DNA of 64,000 bases from Geotalea sp. SG265 (GCF_022808985.1 NZ_JAKZFT010000004.1:62001-126000), one strand, 5' to 3'. Numbered from the stretch's first letter, positions 29,639-39,243 are shown. Program-made: numbers and translations. The notes: generated by a model from the sequence alone, not told the origin.

Positions 29639-30883
29639 ATGATCGCAAAAACCCGCTGGCTCCTGGTCCTCTGTCTGGCGCAACTGTTCATCATGCTGGT
29701 CTTCCTCAACTACTCCGCCATTCTGCCCCTGTTAAAGCAGGAATGGGGCATGAACAATACCAGGGCAGGTTCCGTTTTCTCCATCTACCAGCTCGGTTAC
29801 ATTGCGTCCGGAGCCGTTCTCTCCACCCTGAGCGATCGTTTCAACACCAAACGTATATTTATATTTTCCGTTCTCTGGTCCGGCACGGCCAATCTCCTCT
29901 TCGCCCTTTACGCCCACGACTATTTTTCCGCCATGGTGCTCCGCGGCCTTACCGGTCTCGGCATGGGGGGAACCTACATGCCCGGTCTGAAACTAGTGGC
30001 TGAAAAGTTTCATACGGGAGAACGGGGAAAAGCGGTCGGCATATATGTGGCTTCCCTGGTCCTGGGGGCATCCCTCTCGTTGGCGCTGACAGGGGCGGTT
30101 ACATCCATTGCCGGCTGGCGATGGGCGTTTATCATCTGTTCCATGGGTGTTTATGCGGGCGCAGTGCTGTCTCTCGTCGTTTTCAAGGGCTATGAGCCTG
30201 TCGTTCATCACCGCTCCCAAGGCGGATTCCGAGGCGAGGTGCTGAAGAACAAGCCTGCCTTCCTGATGATCCTCGGCTATGGCTCCCATATGTGGGAAAT
30301 GTACGGCATGAGAAGCTGGCTTGCCCCCTTCTTCACCGCCCTCCTCATCGGTCACGGCATCAGCAAAGGAATCGCCACCGGCTGGGCAGCCACAGCGGCA
30401 GGCATCATCATCGGCATCGGCACCTTTGCCACCGCCATCACCGGCACCCTTTCCGATATGCTGGGCAGAACCAAGACCATAGCCATCGCCATGTGCGGCA
30501 GCGCCATGTTCTCGTTCATTTTCGGCTGGATGGTCAATGTCAATCCCTACCTTACCTTCGCCGTCGGCCTTGTCTATGGATACCTCATCGTTGCAGAATC
30601 ACCGGTCTTTTCCGCAGGGCTGACGGAACTTGTCGCCCCCGGATACATGGGGGCAGCCATGGGTCTCCAGTCACTGATCGGCTACTCCCTGGGGATGATT
30701 TCGCCGACCGTTTTCGGCTGGGCTCTGGACATATGCAACGGCTGGCAACCATGGCCGGGCGTCAGCGCCGAATGGGGAATAGCCTTTGCCACCGCCGGGC
30801 TCGGTGCCATCGCCGGTCCACTCTTCATGTACCTGTTGCGCCGGTGCCCCGAAAGCGAGCGTATGGCCGGGGGCAAGCGCTAG
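29639..30883 (+). CDS. Major facilitator superfamily transporter
   Basis: A 414-residue inner-membrane transporter with about 12 hydrophobic segments. The loop 2-3 motif is LSTLSDRFNTKRIFI, and motif-like repeats occur in the second half (GTLSDMLGRTKTI). GLGMGGTYMPGLKLV resembles the nitrate/nitrite and sugar-phosphate branches, but the substrate cannot be assigned. AAAAGGT lies 6 nt before the ATG. It stands alone between two RNA-like elements. Confidence 0.88.
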   Translation: MIAKTRWLLVLCLAQLFIMLVFLNYSAILPLLKQEWGMNNTRAGSVFSIYQLGYIASGAVLSTLSDRFNTKRIFIFSVLWSGTANLLFALYAHDYFSAMVLRGLTGLGMGGTYMPGLKLVAEKFHTGERGKAVGIYVASLVLGASLSLALTGAVTSIAGWRWAFIICSMGVYAGAVLSLVVFKGYEPVVHHRSQGGFRGEVLKNKPAFLMILGYGSHMWEMYGMRSWLAPFFTALLIGHGISKGIATGWAATAAGIIIGIGTFATAITGTLSDMLGRTKTIAIAMCGSAMFSFIFGWMVNVNPYLTFAVGLVYGYLIVAESPVFSAGLTELVAPGYMGAAMGLQSLIGYSLGMISPTVFGWALDICNGWQPWPGVSAEWGIAFATAGLGAIAGPLFMYLLRRCPESERMAGGKR

Positions 30884-31051
30884 GTGGCTGCCAAATTGTG
30901 GAATCAAGTACCGGCGATCTTCAAGTTCCAATATTTTGACAGATACAGTCACCCCACCGGAATACATCGCGGAAATAACTACTTCCCAATTCATTAAAGC
31001 GTCATTTTTTTGTCGTTTTTTTCTCACAACCTGAAAAGTGGAAAACTTTCA

Positions 31052-31243
31052 GGCTGTTATGGCTAAAGGCTTGCTGGATGCGCCTGTAATCCACAGAATC
31101 TGTGGATAACTTTGTGGAAAATGGCGGAGCACATGGCAAACTTCGAAGTAACTTTACGGGGGTTTAACAATTTGCCTATTTTTTAGGCAATCCCAAGAAC
31201 CGCAGTCGTGGCGACCGAACCAACGGATGAAGTTTCAGCAGCC
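31052..31243 (+). ncRNA. Structured repeat element, copy C (divergent)
   Basis: The 3' half matches copies A and B (CCGC-AGTC-GTGG hairpin, then GGCGACCGAACCAACGGATG). The ends pair (GGCTGTT at 31052 with AGCAGCC at 31237-31243). The middle, 31070-31195, is unrelated and holds two further hairpins (CCACAGAATCTGTGG and TTGCCTATTTTTTAGGCAA). Whether it is a full member or a remnant is open. The remainder of the gap 30884-31326 holds CCTGAAAAG/CTTTCAGG (31030-31053) and the terminator at 31271. Confidence 0.35.
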
Positions 31244-31270
31244 CGGAATTTACTGAAACTCACATGAATG

Positions 31271-31304
31271 AAAAAGCCGCACCCTTGTTGGATGCGGCTT
31301 TTTT
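31271..31304. terminator. Bidirectional terminator
   Basis: AAAAAGCCGCA (31271-31281) pairs with TGCGGCTTTT (31293-31302), flanked by A and T runs. It serves the minus-strand transglutaminase gene and any transcript of element C. Confidence 0.85.
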
Positions 31305-31326
31305 CACTTCCAGCAGCTGAAGCCGG

Positions 31327-32337
31327 TTATTTCTCACGATAGGTGATGCGATAATTGAAGGTTTTCGGCTCCAGCGAGTCGATCGCCTTTCCACCCACCT
31401 CGGCATATGGGTAACCGAAGGTATTGAGCGGCGCGCCCGCCTGAGGGGGATCGAGGACCAGATCCCGCCCGACAGAAAGCTTGACCCGGTACTGGTCGAT
31501 CCCTCCCCAGAAGTATTCTCGCAGCTCCTTCGTCCTGGCGTCCTCCTGCTTCAGCTTCTCCAACAGCATTGCCTTGCGCACATCTGCAGGATCCACGGGA
31601 ACCCAGCCGTATCCGGGCAGATAAAACTCTGCCCAGCAGTGCTGCCAACCGGTAACGTCCTCCCCTGCCTTTTTCCCCAGTCTTATGCCGAAGATCTCCC
31701 GTGAGGGAACGCCCGCAGCCCTGGCCAAGGCAACAAAGACGGACGAGATGTCGGTGCACTTGCCGCCGGGCTTTTTGAGCAGCGCACAGACATCTCCCTT
31801 GCCGCAACCGTGGGTCTCAGGGTCACGATAGGTGTTCTCGCAGGTCCAGTCGTAGATCGCCTTCGCCTTCTCCAGCACCGTTTTTTTTCCCCTGGTGATA
31901 GTGTCGGCAAGCTTCTTCACCTCCCCATCAGTCGGCCCGAGACTGGTGGCGGACAGGTAGCGGCTGTAATCGGCAGGGCTCCAGGATGCCTCCACGGCAG
32001 GAAAGCTGCGGCGCACCTCTTCCTCCCTCTCCACGACAAAGGAGTAGACCAGCTTTCGGCTGGCGGCGCCTTTGTCCCACTGGGCATAGAGAATGGGAGT
32101 GCCGTTGGCCCGGTCGGTATAGACGGCAGAAGCGGCATAGTCGCCGGAAACCTTGACATTGGACACCTGCTGTTCCCCATCGGAAACCGCATAGGGCAAC
32201 CAGAGCCTGGCCTCTTTCCCCGCTTCCTGGGCGGAAAGATCGACCTCCACCGTAACGACGCCGCCACGGCTTTTTGCCCAGGCCGGCGCGGCGCCGACAA
32301 GGCAGGAAACAACCACCAGCAACAACAATTTCTTCAT
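31327..32337 (-). CDS. Secreted transglutaminase-like protein
   Basis: A 336-residue exported protein with a signal peptide (first 21 residues, ending AWA). The transglutaminase-like core contains the triad Cys194 (GGKCTD), His233 (GWQHCWAEFY) and Asp249 (PVDPAD). Such bacterial proteins are usually proteases or amidases and not cross-linking enzymes. The N-terminal 130 residues look like a beta-sandwich lead domain. GGAGGAG precedes the ATG. It is divergent from a LysR regulator gene, with an inverted repeat between them, which suggests control by that regulator. Confidence 0.85.
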   Translation of the reverse strand: MKKLLLLVVVSCLVGAAPAWAKSRGGVVTVEVDLSAQEAGKEARLWLPYAVSDGEQQVSNVKVSGDYAASAVYTDRANGTPILYAQWDKGAASRKLVYSFVVEREEEVRRSFPAVEASWSPADYSRYLSATSLGPTDGEVKKLADTITRGKKTVLEKAKAIYDWTCENTYRDPETHGCGKGDVCALLKKPGGKCTDISSVFVALARAAGVPSREIFGIRLGKKAGEDVTGWQHCWAEFYLPGYGWVPVDPADVRKAMLLEKLKQEDARTKELREYFWGGIDQYRVKLSVGRDLVLDPPQAGAPLNTFGYPYAEVGGKAIDSLEPKTFNYRITYREK

Positions 32338-32400
32338 ATCCTACTCCTCCACTTTTCCGGGATGCATAGCACGTACGAGCGCTACTGTTCTCATAATCTA

Positions 32401-32418
32401 TTGACTCCCTACAGTCAA
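32401..32418. promoter_or_regulatory. Inverted repeat between divergent genes, possible LysR operator
   Basis: TTGACT (32401-32406) and AGTCAA (32413-32418) form a 6+6 dyad with a 6-nt spacer, between the transglutaminase-like gene (-) and the LysR gene (+). TTGACT may also serve as a -35 box. Confidence 0.35.
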
Positions 32419-32476
32419 ATTGATAATTTTTATAAAACTCATTCAGCTAATCGTTTTTATCAATAGTGTGGATTAA

Positions 32477-33388
32477 ATGAACCTGAAACAGTTAGAGGTA
32501 TTTTTGGCCGTTGCCGAGACGGGGAGCTTTTCCCAGGGAGCGGAAGCGACCTTCTTAACCCAGTCAACGGTGAGCCTGCACATATCCTCCCTGGAGAAGG
32601 AATTCGGCGTCAAACTGCTAGACCGTACCGGCAAAGGAGCGTTCCTCACCGAAGGGGGCAAGGTGCTCCGGCAACACGCCGCGCAGATCATTGCCGCCAC
32701 CCGCGAGGTTACACTGGCCATGGACCGGTTCAAGGGAATCGAATATACGACCCTATCCATCGGAGGGAGCACCATTCCCGGCGACTATATGATCCCCGGC
32801 GTGCTGGCGGAACTCGTCAAGCGCTTTCCCTCCCTGACGGTGAACATGATCCAAGGGGACAGCAGGCAGATCCTCGACAGGATGCGCAGCGAAGAGATCG
32901 AGACGGGCATCGTCGGCAGCTGGTTCGATGACGACGACGTCGTCCTGACGCCGGTGGGCGACGACGAGATCAGGCTGGTGGTGGGAAAAGGACACCGGTG
33001 GTACGGCAGAAAGGCGGTCAGCCTGGCGGAGCTGCAGAAGGAAGCCTTCATCCTCAGGGAAAGCGGGTCGGGAACTGGCAAAACCGTTGCCGAAGCCCTG
33101 GCCGCAGCGGGGCTCAATATGGCCGCCATCCGAGTCAAGATCCGTCTGGGAAGTAACGAGGCCATCAAGCAGGCAGTGATGCATGGGCTCGGGATATCAT
33201 TCATTTCCGAGATATCCATTAAAAAAGAGCTGGCAAGAAGGGAGCTGGCGGCGCTGGGAATAAAGGGGGTGAACCTTTCCCGGCATTTTTACCTGGCCAA
33301 ACGAAAAGGGCGGGATTTATCCCCTGCAGCCAGGGCATTCGTGGACATCGTTCGGGACGTGCATCCGATGCAGGGTCCCTCCCGTTGA
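32477..33388 (+). CDS. LysR family transcriptional regulator
   Basis: A 303-residue regulator with an N-terminal winged helix-turn-helix (MNLKQLEVFLAVAETGSFSQGAEATFLTQSTVSLHISSLE) and a C-terminal effector-binding domain. The domain resembles CysB/CbbR-like proteins and the group tied to selenium metabolism in anaerobes, but the inducer cannot be read from sequence. No Shine-Dalgarno is strong (TGTGGAT...). It likely regulates itself and the divergent gene. Confidence 0.9.
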   Translation: MNLKQLEVFLAVAETGSFSQGAEATFLTQSTVSLHISSLEKEFGVKLLDRTGKGAFLTEGGKVLRQHAAQIIAATREVTLAMDRFKGIEYTTLSIGGSTIPGDYMIPGVLAELVKRFPSLTVNMIQGDSRQILDRMRSEEIETGIVGSWFDDDDVVLTPVGDDEIRLVVGKGHRWYGRKAVSLAELQKEAFILRESGSGTGKTVAEALAAAGLNMAAIRVKIRLGSNEAIKQAVMHGLGISFISEISIKKELARRELAALGIKGVNLSRHFYLAKRKGRDLSPAARAFVDIVRDVHPMQGPSR

Positions 33389-33447
33389 CATCACCGGGAA
33401 CTATGCCAGACTTTTTAAAGGGAAGGGGTGCACAAGGAGGAAAGAAT

Positions 33448-33735
33448 ATGGCTACGGCAATGCCGAGGATCAAGGTATGCGACGTTTCCGACTGCGCCTA
33501 CAACAACCAGAAGATCTGTCATGCCATGGCAATAACGGTGGGTGATTCCCATCCCACCTGCGACACCTACACCAATTCGTCACAAAAAGCGGGTGTGTCC
33601 GAAATCTCCGGCAGCGTAGGCGCCTGCAAGGTGGACAGCTGCAAGTTCAACCAGTCGCTGGAATGCTCTGCCCCCGATATTCAGGTGACTATCCATCAGG
33701 ACCACGCGTGCTGCAAAACATACACCGAACGATAA
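33448..33735 (+). CDS. DUF1540 domain protein with two Cys-rich repeats
   Basis: A 95-residue protein holding two copies of the DUF1540 motif: CDVSDCAYNNQKICHAMAI...CDTY (about residues 11-47) and CKVDSCKFNQSLECSAPDI...CKTY (about 61-92). The regular Cys pattern suggests metal binding. CAAGGAGG before ATG 33448 fixes the start. It lies 59 nt after the LysR gene and could be cotranscribed. Function unknown. Confidence 0.85.
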   Translation: MATAMPRIKVCDVSDCAYNNQKICHAMAITVGDSHPTCDTYTNSSQKAGVSEISGSVGACKVDSCKFNQSLECSAPDIQVTIHQDHACCKTYTER

Positions 33736-33812
33736 ACCGCAGGTCAGGTGCTCGATAAAAAACTACCGCTACCCTTCCCTCATTTCTTCGAAGGATCGTA
33801 AAGCCGTTGTGA

Positions 33813-34316
33813 TTAAAGTTCCGCGAGGATCAGCTCCTGCACGTCTTTGCGGGCGGAACGCTGATCAGTCTCCGCAGGATAGCCTACGGTCACTACCGCC
33901 ATCAGCTCCATCTGGGAAGAAACCCGGAGCAGGCGACCGACCTGCTCGGCACTCTTGAGTATTTCCCCCAGCCAGACCGCCCCCAGCCCCAGCCCGTGGG
34001 CCGCCAGGAGCATGTTCTGCAGACAGGCCCCCATGGCTTGGTGATCCTTAACATCGTTGTACATGACAGAGCGGTCGCAAAAAACGGCAATGGCCACCGG
34101 CGCACCGTCGATAATATGCCGGTAGCGGGTGAAGCCGGCCAGCTGCCGCCGGATCTCCGGGTCCCTGACGATAACGAACCGCCACGGCTGGTTGTTAAGG
34201 CCGGAAGGCGCCCACGAACCTGCTTTCACTATCTCCAGGACCTGCTCAGTGGCCGGCACCTGGTCCGTATAGCTGCGCACGCTGCGCCGCGAATAGATCC
34301 CCTCCAGCAGTTCCAT
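33813..34316 (-). CDS. Nitroreductase family protein
   Basis: A 167-residue FMN-dependent oxidoreductase of the short nitroreductase type. It has the FMN-binding RRSVRSYTDQ near the N-terminus, APSGLNNQPWRFVIV, and GLGLGAVWLG near the C-terminal third. The substrate is unknown. It lies 12 nt after the release-factor-like gene in the opposite reading order (that gene is downstream), and the two may be cotranscribed. Confidence 0.9.
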   Translation of the reverse strand: MELLEGIYSRRSVRSYTDQVPATEQVLEIVKAGSWAPSGLNNQPWRFVIVRDPEIRRQLAGFTRYRHIIDGAPVAIAVFCDRSVMYNDVKDHQAMGACLQNMLLAAHGLGLGAVWLGEILKSAEQVGRLLRVSSQMELMAVVTVGYPAETDQRSARKDVQELILAEL

Positions 34317-34328
34317 TACCTGTCTCCT

Positions 34329-34655
34329 TTATTCATCGCGAAACGTTCGTTCCTTTTTCCTTCGGGATGCTATTCTTTTCTCGGAAAGCCGCTGCTCCTT
34401 GGCCTTTTTCGGCACCTTGGTGGCAATGCGTTTCTTTGCCTTCCGCTCGCGTCTGATGAGCGCCTGCTGCAGGCGTTCCATGGCCAGCTCGCGGTTCTGC
34501 CACTGGGAGCGGTTTTCGGCTGCCTGCACGACGATGCCGGTGGGGAGGTGGCGGATGCGCACGGCCGAATCGGTGGTATTGCGATGCTGGCCGCCCGGTC
34601 CCGATGCCCGGTAGAATTCTATCTTTATATCGGTTTCCTTGATCTCAATCGCCAC
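34329..34655 (-). CDS. Peptide chain release factor-like protein (GGQ domain only)
   Basis: A 108-residue protein holding only the peptidyl-tRNA hydrolysis domain of class I release factors: [22 protein letters not shown] (GGQ at residues 21-23) and a strongly basic C-terminal tail. Such short forms (ArfB/YaeJ or C12orf65-like) rescue stalled ribosomes. The start is taken at GTG 34655, which has GGGAG upstream and begins where family members begin; an in-frame ATG at 34724 would add 23 residues. Whether it acts on stalled ribosomes is inferred. Confidence 0.85.
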   Translation of the reverse strand: MAIEIKETDIKIEFYRASGPGGQHRNTTDSAVRIRHLPTGIVVQAAENRSQWQNRELAMERLQQALIRRERKAKKRIATKVPKKAKEQRLSEKRIASRRKKERTFRDE

Positions 34656-34756
34656 TGGAAGCTCCCTGGAGTCGTCAAAAAGCTGAGGCTCCCCGTATAC
34701 ATTGACAGGCGGCCGTGCATCCATATAATAGCTTCAAAACAAAGCGGGGTAAACAG

Positions 34757-35302
34757 ATGGATGCGGCAGCACTGCTGAAAAAATATTTCACCGACGGGGA
34801 AGCCCTGGCGATAGTCTTTGAGCACAGCCGTCTTGTGGCCGCCAGGGCACGTGAAGTGGCCTGCACCCTTGCCGTTCCCGTCGATATTCAATTCGTCGAG
34901 GAAGCGGCATTATTGCACGATATCGGTGTATGCCGTGTCCATGCGCCGAAGATGGGATGCTTCGGCAGCATGCCCTATATCTGCCATGGCATTGCCGGCA
35001 GGGAAATCCTGGAAGCGGAAGGGCTTTCCCGCCATGCCCTGGTCTGCGAGCGCCACATCGGCGTCGGCCTCACCGCCGAAGATGTCCGGCGCCAGCAACT
35101 GCCCCTGCCGGAGAGGGACATGGTGCCACTCTCCCTGGAAGAAGAGATTATCTGCTTTGCCGACCTCTTCTACTCGAAGAATCCCGAAACGGTGACGGTT
35201 ATGAAATCCAGGGATGAGGTGCGCGCCTCCCTGGAAAAATTCGGCGCCGGCAAAACGACCATCTTTGACCGCTGGTGTGCCAGGTTATGTCCGGCCGTCT
35301 GA
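34757..35302 (+). CDS. HD domain protein (predicted phosphohydrolase)
   Basis: A 181-residue protein with the HD metal-binding pattern: H23 (FEHSRLVAA), LLHDIGV (His54, Asp55), then HGIAGREIL and ERHIGVGL for the remaining ligands. This is a YqeK-like HD fold. The substrate is unknown; nucleotides are typical. Start ATG 34757 has GGGGT upstream. It is followed 32 nt later by the DRTGG-domain gene on the same strand. Confidence 0.85.
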   Translation: MDAAALLKKYFTDGEALAIVFEHSRLVAARAREVACTLAVPVDIQFVEEAALLHDIGVCRVHAPKMGCFGSMPYICHGIAGREILEAEGLSRHALVCERHIGVGLTAEDVRRQQLPLPERDMVPLSLEEEIICFADLFYSKNPETVTVMKSRDEVRASLEKFGAGKTTIFDRWCARLCPAV

Positions 35303-35334
35303 TGCGAATGCGATAAATCCCACGGAGGAAGCAC

Positions 35335-36426
35335 ATGGCTAAAAAAATCTTCATCGGTGCCACCGGCCAAAACTGCGGCAAGACCACCATGAGTGTTTCG
35401 CTCATGCACCTGGCGCGCAAGAAATACAAAAAGGTCGGCTTCATCAAACCCATTGGCCCTAAGATCGAGCTATACGAGGACTTCATCGTCGATATGGACG
35501 CTGTTCTCATGGCCAGGGCCTTCGGACTTGAAGAAGATATCGCCCTCATGTCCCCGGTGGCGCTGCACAAAGACTTCACCAAGGATTTCCTCAGCGGCAG
35601 GCTCGACGACCTCTCCCTGGAGGGCTGCATTCTCGATGCGGTGGAAGAGCTGGATTCAAAGTACGATTTTCTCATCATCGAGGGAGCCGGGCACGGCGGC
35701 GTCGGCTCGGTCATCGGTCTTAGCAATGCCCGGGTGGCGAAGATCCTGAATGCCCCGGTCATGATCGTCACCGAAAGCGGCATCGGCAAGGTGGTGGATG
35801 CGGTGCGCCTTAACCTGGCCCTCTACGAGCGGGAAAAAGCCGACGTGCGCGGCATCATCGTCAACAAGCTCCTGAGCAAGAAACGGGACCACGTGCTGGG
35901 TTACCTGCAGACAGCCCTGGAACCGGACCACCTGCGGGTAATCGGCGGCTTCAACTTTTCCCCCGTCCTGGCCAACCCCACTCTGGGACACATCGGCAAG
36001 CTGCTCAACCTCCCCCTGAACGGCAACCTGGAGGAAAAAACACGTATCATCAATCATATTCAACTAGGGGCAGCTTCGTCACAGCGGGTCATCGACGGGC
36101 TCCTGGACTCAACCCTGTTGATCCTCACCAGTTCGCGGGACGAGCTGATCGTCACCCTCTCCTCCCTCTACCACATCCCCGCCTACAAGGCGAAAATCGC
36201 CGGTCTGGTCATCGCCGGGCATGTGCCTGTATCCAAGATCAGCCAGCAGATTCTGGACGACAGCAATATCCCCTACATCAGGGTAGATAAGACCACCGCC
36301 AAGGTCTTCACCACCCTCTCGGCAGACGTGGCCAAAATCACCGCCGAAGACGAGGAAAAGCTCAGCTGGATCAAGACCAACGCCGATCATGACATTGATT
36401 TCGAAGCGATTGACGCACTTTTGTAA
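35335..36426 (+). CDS. BioD-like P-loop plus DRTGG domain protein
   Basis: A 363-residue protein. The N-terminal part is a DTB synthetase/Mrp-like P-loop domain (GATGQNCGKTTMSVSLMHLA, residues 8-27) with IIEGAGHGGVGSVIGL. The C-terminal part (about 215-340) is a DRTGG-type regulatory domain. This combination is the N-terminal regulatory half of large phosphotransacetylases (COG0857), here without the transacetylase domain. It may sense nucleotides. A small gap separates it from the upstream HD gene, and copy B of the RNA element follows in reverse. Confidence 0.85.
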   Translation: MAKKIFIGATGQNCGKTTMSVSLMHLARKKYKKVGFIKPIGPKIELYEDFIVDMDAVLMARAFGLEEDIALMSPVALHKDFTKDFLSGRLDDLSLEGCILDAVEELDSKYDFLIIEGAGHGGVGSVIGLSNARVAKILNAPVMIVTESGIGKVVDAVRLNLALYEREKADVRGIIVNKLLSKKRDHVLGYLQTALEPDHLRVIGGFNFSPVLANPTLGHIGKLLNLPLNGNLEEKTRIINHIQLGAASSQRVIDGLLDSTLLILTSSRDELIVTLSSLYHIPAYKAKIAGLVIAGHVPVSKISQQILDDSNIPYIRVDKTTAKVFTTLSADVAKITAEDEEKLSWIKTNADHDIDFEAIDALL

Positions 36427-36441
36427 AGGGACTGCAGGGGC

Positions 36442-36610
36442 GGCTGCCGCAACTTCGTCCGTTCGTTCGGTCGCCGGAGCTGCGGACCTTGCGGGGGCTC
36501 TTGATTTAGCACCCAACTAGCAATTCGTCGGCATAGGTGATTTTTGCATCGTCTGGCGGGTGTCCGCTCGCCGCTCCGCTCCGTCACTCACTCCCGCAGC
36601 CACGGCAGCC
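36442..36610 (-). ncRNA. Structured repeat element, copy B (candidate HEARO/OMEGA-like RNA)
   Basis: This 169-nt element matches copy A (29336-29503) over its 5' third (shared GCGGCGAGCGGACACCCGCC) and its 3' third (shared CCGCAAGGTCC, GAACGGACGA). The ends pair as GGCTGCCG/CGGCAGCC, where copy A has GGCAGTCG/CGACTGTC, so both sides changed together. The inner hairpin GCGAC/GTTGC likewise matches GCGAC/GTCGC in copy A. It starts 6 nt after the TGA stop of the P-type ATPase gene, whose last bases read GTGA. HEARO assignment is tentative. Confidence 0.5.
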
Positions 36611-36615
36611 TGGGT

Positions 36616-39243
36616 TCACAGCATGCTTTTTCTGTCCGCTCGCATGATTGTCTTCTCCAGTTCCGAAACAAGCAGAACCGCCACCGACAGGGCCAGCACC
36701 AGGCCCATTTCCTTCGCATCCAGGGGTTGCGTGACAAAGATGGGCTGCATGGCGGGAATCCAGACGACGCAGATATGGAGCACGGCGACGATCACTATGG
36801 CCGCAACCAGTTGCCTGTTACTGAAGATGCCCAGCTGCAGCAGCGACTGGTGCCGGGAACGGACGGCAAGGGCCATGGCCATTCTGCTGAAAATGAGGAA
36901 GGTGAAAACCATCGTCTGCCAGGAATGACCGACATACATGGCGTAGATCTGCAGGGCGATGGCCAGGATGCCGATGAAGAGGCCGTAACGGACCATGAAC
37001 CATCCCCTCCCTTCAGCAAAGACACCCGAAGCGGGATCGATGGGGGGGCGATCCATGGCGCCCCTTTCAACGGGCTCAACGGCAAGGGCAAGCCCGGGAA
37101 GGCTGTCGCAGAGCAGATTGAGCCACAATATCTGGATGGGCAAGAGGGGCAGCGGCAGGCCGAGGAAGGGGGCCAGGGTAATGAGCACCAGGGTGCCGAA
37201 ATTGGCCGAGATGGAGTAAGTGATGAACTTGAGGATATTCGCATAGATGCGCCTTCCCTCCCGCACCGCCTTGACGATGGTGGCGAAGTTGTCGTCCAGA
37301 AGGATCATGGCAGCCGCCTCCTTGGCCACGTCGGTGCCGGTAATCCCCATGGCGACGCCGATGTCGGCCCGTTTCAGGGCCGGGGCATCGTTGACCCCGT
37401 CCCCAGTCATGGCCACATATTTCCCGCGGTCCTTGAGGGCCTGGACGATCTTCAGCTTCTGCTCCGGCGCCACCCGGGCATAGACACGGATATCCTCCAC
37501 CCGCTTCTCCAGCTCTTCCAGCGGCAACTCCTCCAGGCGGGGCCCGGTCATCACTTCCCCCTCCCCTTCCAGGATCGCCAACCGACGAGCAATTGCCGCC
37601 GCCGTTGCCGGATGGTCGCCGGTGATCATCACCGGAACGATCCCGGCGGTCCTGCACTGGGCAACGGCGTCAAAGGCCTCCTCCCGGGGAGGGTCCTCCA
37701 TCCCCACAAGACCAATGAAGATCAGATCCCGCTCCACCGCCTCAGACGAAAGATCTGCGGGCAGCGATGCCCACCGTCCCATGGCCACTGCCAGCACCCG
37801 CTGGCCTGAGGCTGCCATGGCTTCATTGGCACGATGGAAGGAGGCCGCATCAAGGGGGACAACGGCAGAACCGGCAAGCATGGCAGAACTCCTGGCAAGG
37901 ACTGTCTCCAATCCCCCTTTGGTGTATCCTGCTACGCCACCCGGGTTTTTATGGATGGTGGTCATGCATTTGCGCTGCGTATCGAAGGGAAGTTCGGCGA
38001 GACGGGGGAATTCCGCCGCAAGCCGCACCGGATCGAAACCGTGCTCCATGGCCAGGACAAAGAGTGCCGTCTCGGTGGGATCGCCGCTCAAGCCATTGTC
38101 GCCGTTCATCCTGGCATCGTTGCACAATGCCGCTGCCGCCAGGAGATAGAACCGGGCGGAGTCGTGAACTACCTCTCCCGCCGGCGCAACCGAGGCCGCA
38201 GAAATCATTTCTCCATCCACAAAGAGCTCTGTAGCAGTCATGCGATTGCGGGTCAGGGTACCGGTCTTGTCGGTGCAGATATGGGTAACCGCGCCGAGGG
38301 TCTCGACTGCCGACAATCGCCGGATCAGGGCTTTCTGCCTGACCATCTTGGCAGCCCCCAGTGCCAGGGCAATGGTCACCACCGCCGGCAGCGCCTCGGG
38401 GATGACCGCCACCGCCAGGGAAATGGCGGTCATGAACATGAGGAGTGGTGCTTCCCCATGCAGGTAGCCCATGGCAAAAATTACACCGCAGACGAGGATG
38501 ATCAAAAGAGCCAGACGGCGGCCGAAGGCGGCCAACTTCCTTTGCAGCGGCGTCCGGATGTCCCCTTCCGCCTGGATCATGGAGGCAATCTTCCCCAGCT
38601 CAGTTTCCATGCCGGTGGCAACGGCCAGTCCGGTGCCCCGGCCCGAGGAGACCACCGCTCCCTTGTAGGCCATGTTGGCTCGCTCTCCCAAGGCCAGGGA
38701 GGCTTCGCCCAGAACGGCAGTGTCTTTCTCCACGGGAAACGATTCCCCGGTCAGGGATGCTTCGTCCATCTTGAGCTGATAGGCCTCCGAAAGGCGCAGG
38801 TCGGCAGGAACCACGTCACCCGCCTTCAGTAGAACCACATCTCCCGGCACGATCTCTTCCACCGCCACGCTCTGTGTCTCACCACCCCGGATCACCTCGG
38901 CATTGAAGCCGGCCATCCTCTTCAGGGCGGCAATGGCCCGTTCCGCCCGGTATTCCTGGACGAAACCGATAATGGCGTTGAGTATGACAATGGCAAGTAT
39001 CGGCGCCATATCTCCGGCATCGCCGATGATGCCGGCAATGACCGCTGCGGCAATGAGCACCAGGATCATGAAGTCACCGAACTGGGCCAGGAACATGATC
39101 CAGGGGGGCCTGGCCCGCTTTTCCCGAAGCTGGTTCCGCCCGTGCTGCTCAAGTCGCCGACGAACTTCTTCGGGGCTGATGCCGGCTTGCGATGAATTTA
39201 GCCTGTGAAACGCGTCTTCGATGGGGAGCAGGTGCCAGTCCAT
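36616..39243 (-). CDS. P-type cation-transporting ATPase (Ca2+-type, P2A)
   Basis: An 875-residue ATP-driven inner-membrane cation pump. Motifs: TGES (165-168) in the actuator domain, the phosphorylated Asp325 in [33 protein letters not shown] in the hinge, and PEALP (282-286) with [12 protein letters not shown] for ion binding in the M4 and M6 helices. These ligand patterns resemble SERCA/PMR1-like Ca2+ (or Mn2+) pumps, though Ca2+ pumps typically have PEGLP. ATG 39243 starts the conserved region; the upstream frame to 39336 lacks support. It is divergent from the endonuclease Q gene. Confidence 0.9.
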   Translation of the reverse strand: MDWHLLPIEDAFHRLNSSQAGISPEEVRRRLEQHGRNQLREKRARPPWIMFLAQFGDFMILVLIAAAVIAGIIGDAGDMAPILAIVILNAIIGFVQEYRAERAIAALKRMAGFNAEVIRGGETQSVAVEEIVPGDVVLLKAGDVVPADLRLSEAYQLKMDEASLTGESFPVEKDTAVLGEASLALGERANMAYKGAVVSSGRGTGLAVATGMETELGKIASMIQAEGDIRTPLQRKLAAFGRRLALLIILVCGVIFAMGYLHGEAPLLMFMTAISLAVAVIPEALPAVVTIALALGAAKMVRQKALIRRLSAVETLGAVTHICTDKTGTLTRNRMTATELFVDGEMISAASVAPAGEVVHDSARFYLLAAAALCNDARMNGDNGLSGDPTETALFVLAMEHGFDPVRLAAEFPRLAELPFDTQRKCMTTIHKNPGGVAGYTKGGLETVLARSSAMLAGSAVVPLDAASFHRANEAMAASGQRVLAVAMGRWASLPADLSSEAVERDLIFIGLVGMEDPPREEAFDAVAQCRTAGIVPVMITGDHPATAAAIARRLAILEGEGEVMTGPRLEELPLEELEKRVEDIRVYARVAPEQKLKIVQALKDRGKYVAMTGDGVNDAPALKRADIGVAMGITGTDVAKEAAAMILLDDNFATIVKAVREGRRIYANILKFITYSISANFGTLVLITLAPFLGLPLPLLPIQILWLNLLCDSLPGLALAVEPVERGAMDRPPIDPASGVFAEGRGWFMVRYGLFIGILAIALQIYAMYVGHSWQTMVFTFLIFSRMAMALAVRSRHQSLLQLGIFSNRQLVAAIVIVAVLHICVVWIPAMQPIFVTQPLDAKEMGLVLALSVAVLLVSELEKTIMRADRKSML

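Noticed and set aside
32401-32418. GEMM-type riboswitch in the LysR-transglutaminase gap
   Set aside because: Only a short dyad is present; the AAACC...GGGACG...AAAGCC core is missing.
36109-36516. Open frame on the minus strand with a segment ATERTDEV
   Set aside because: It lies across the DRTGG gene on the other strand and the structured element; the peptide comes from the repeat, which gives similar spurious peptides at copy A.
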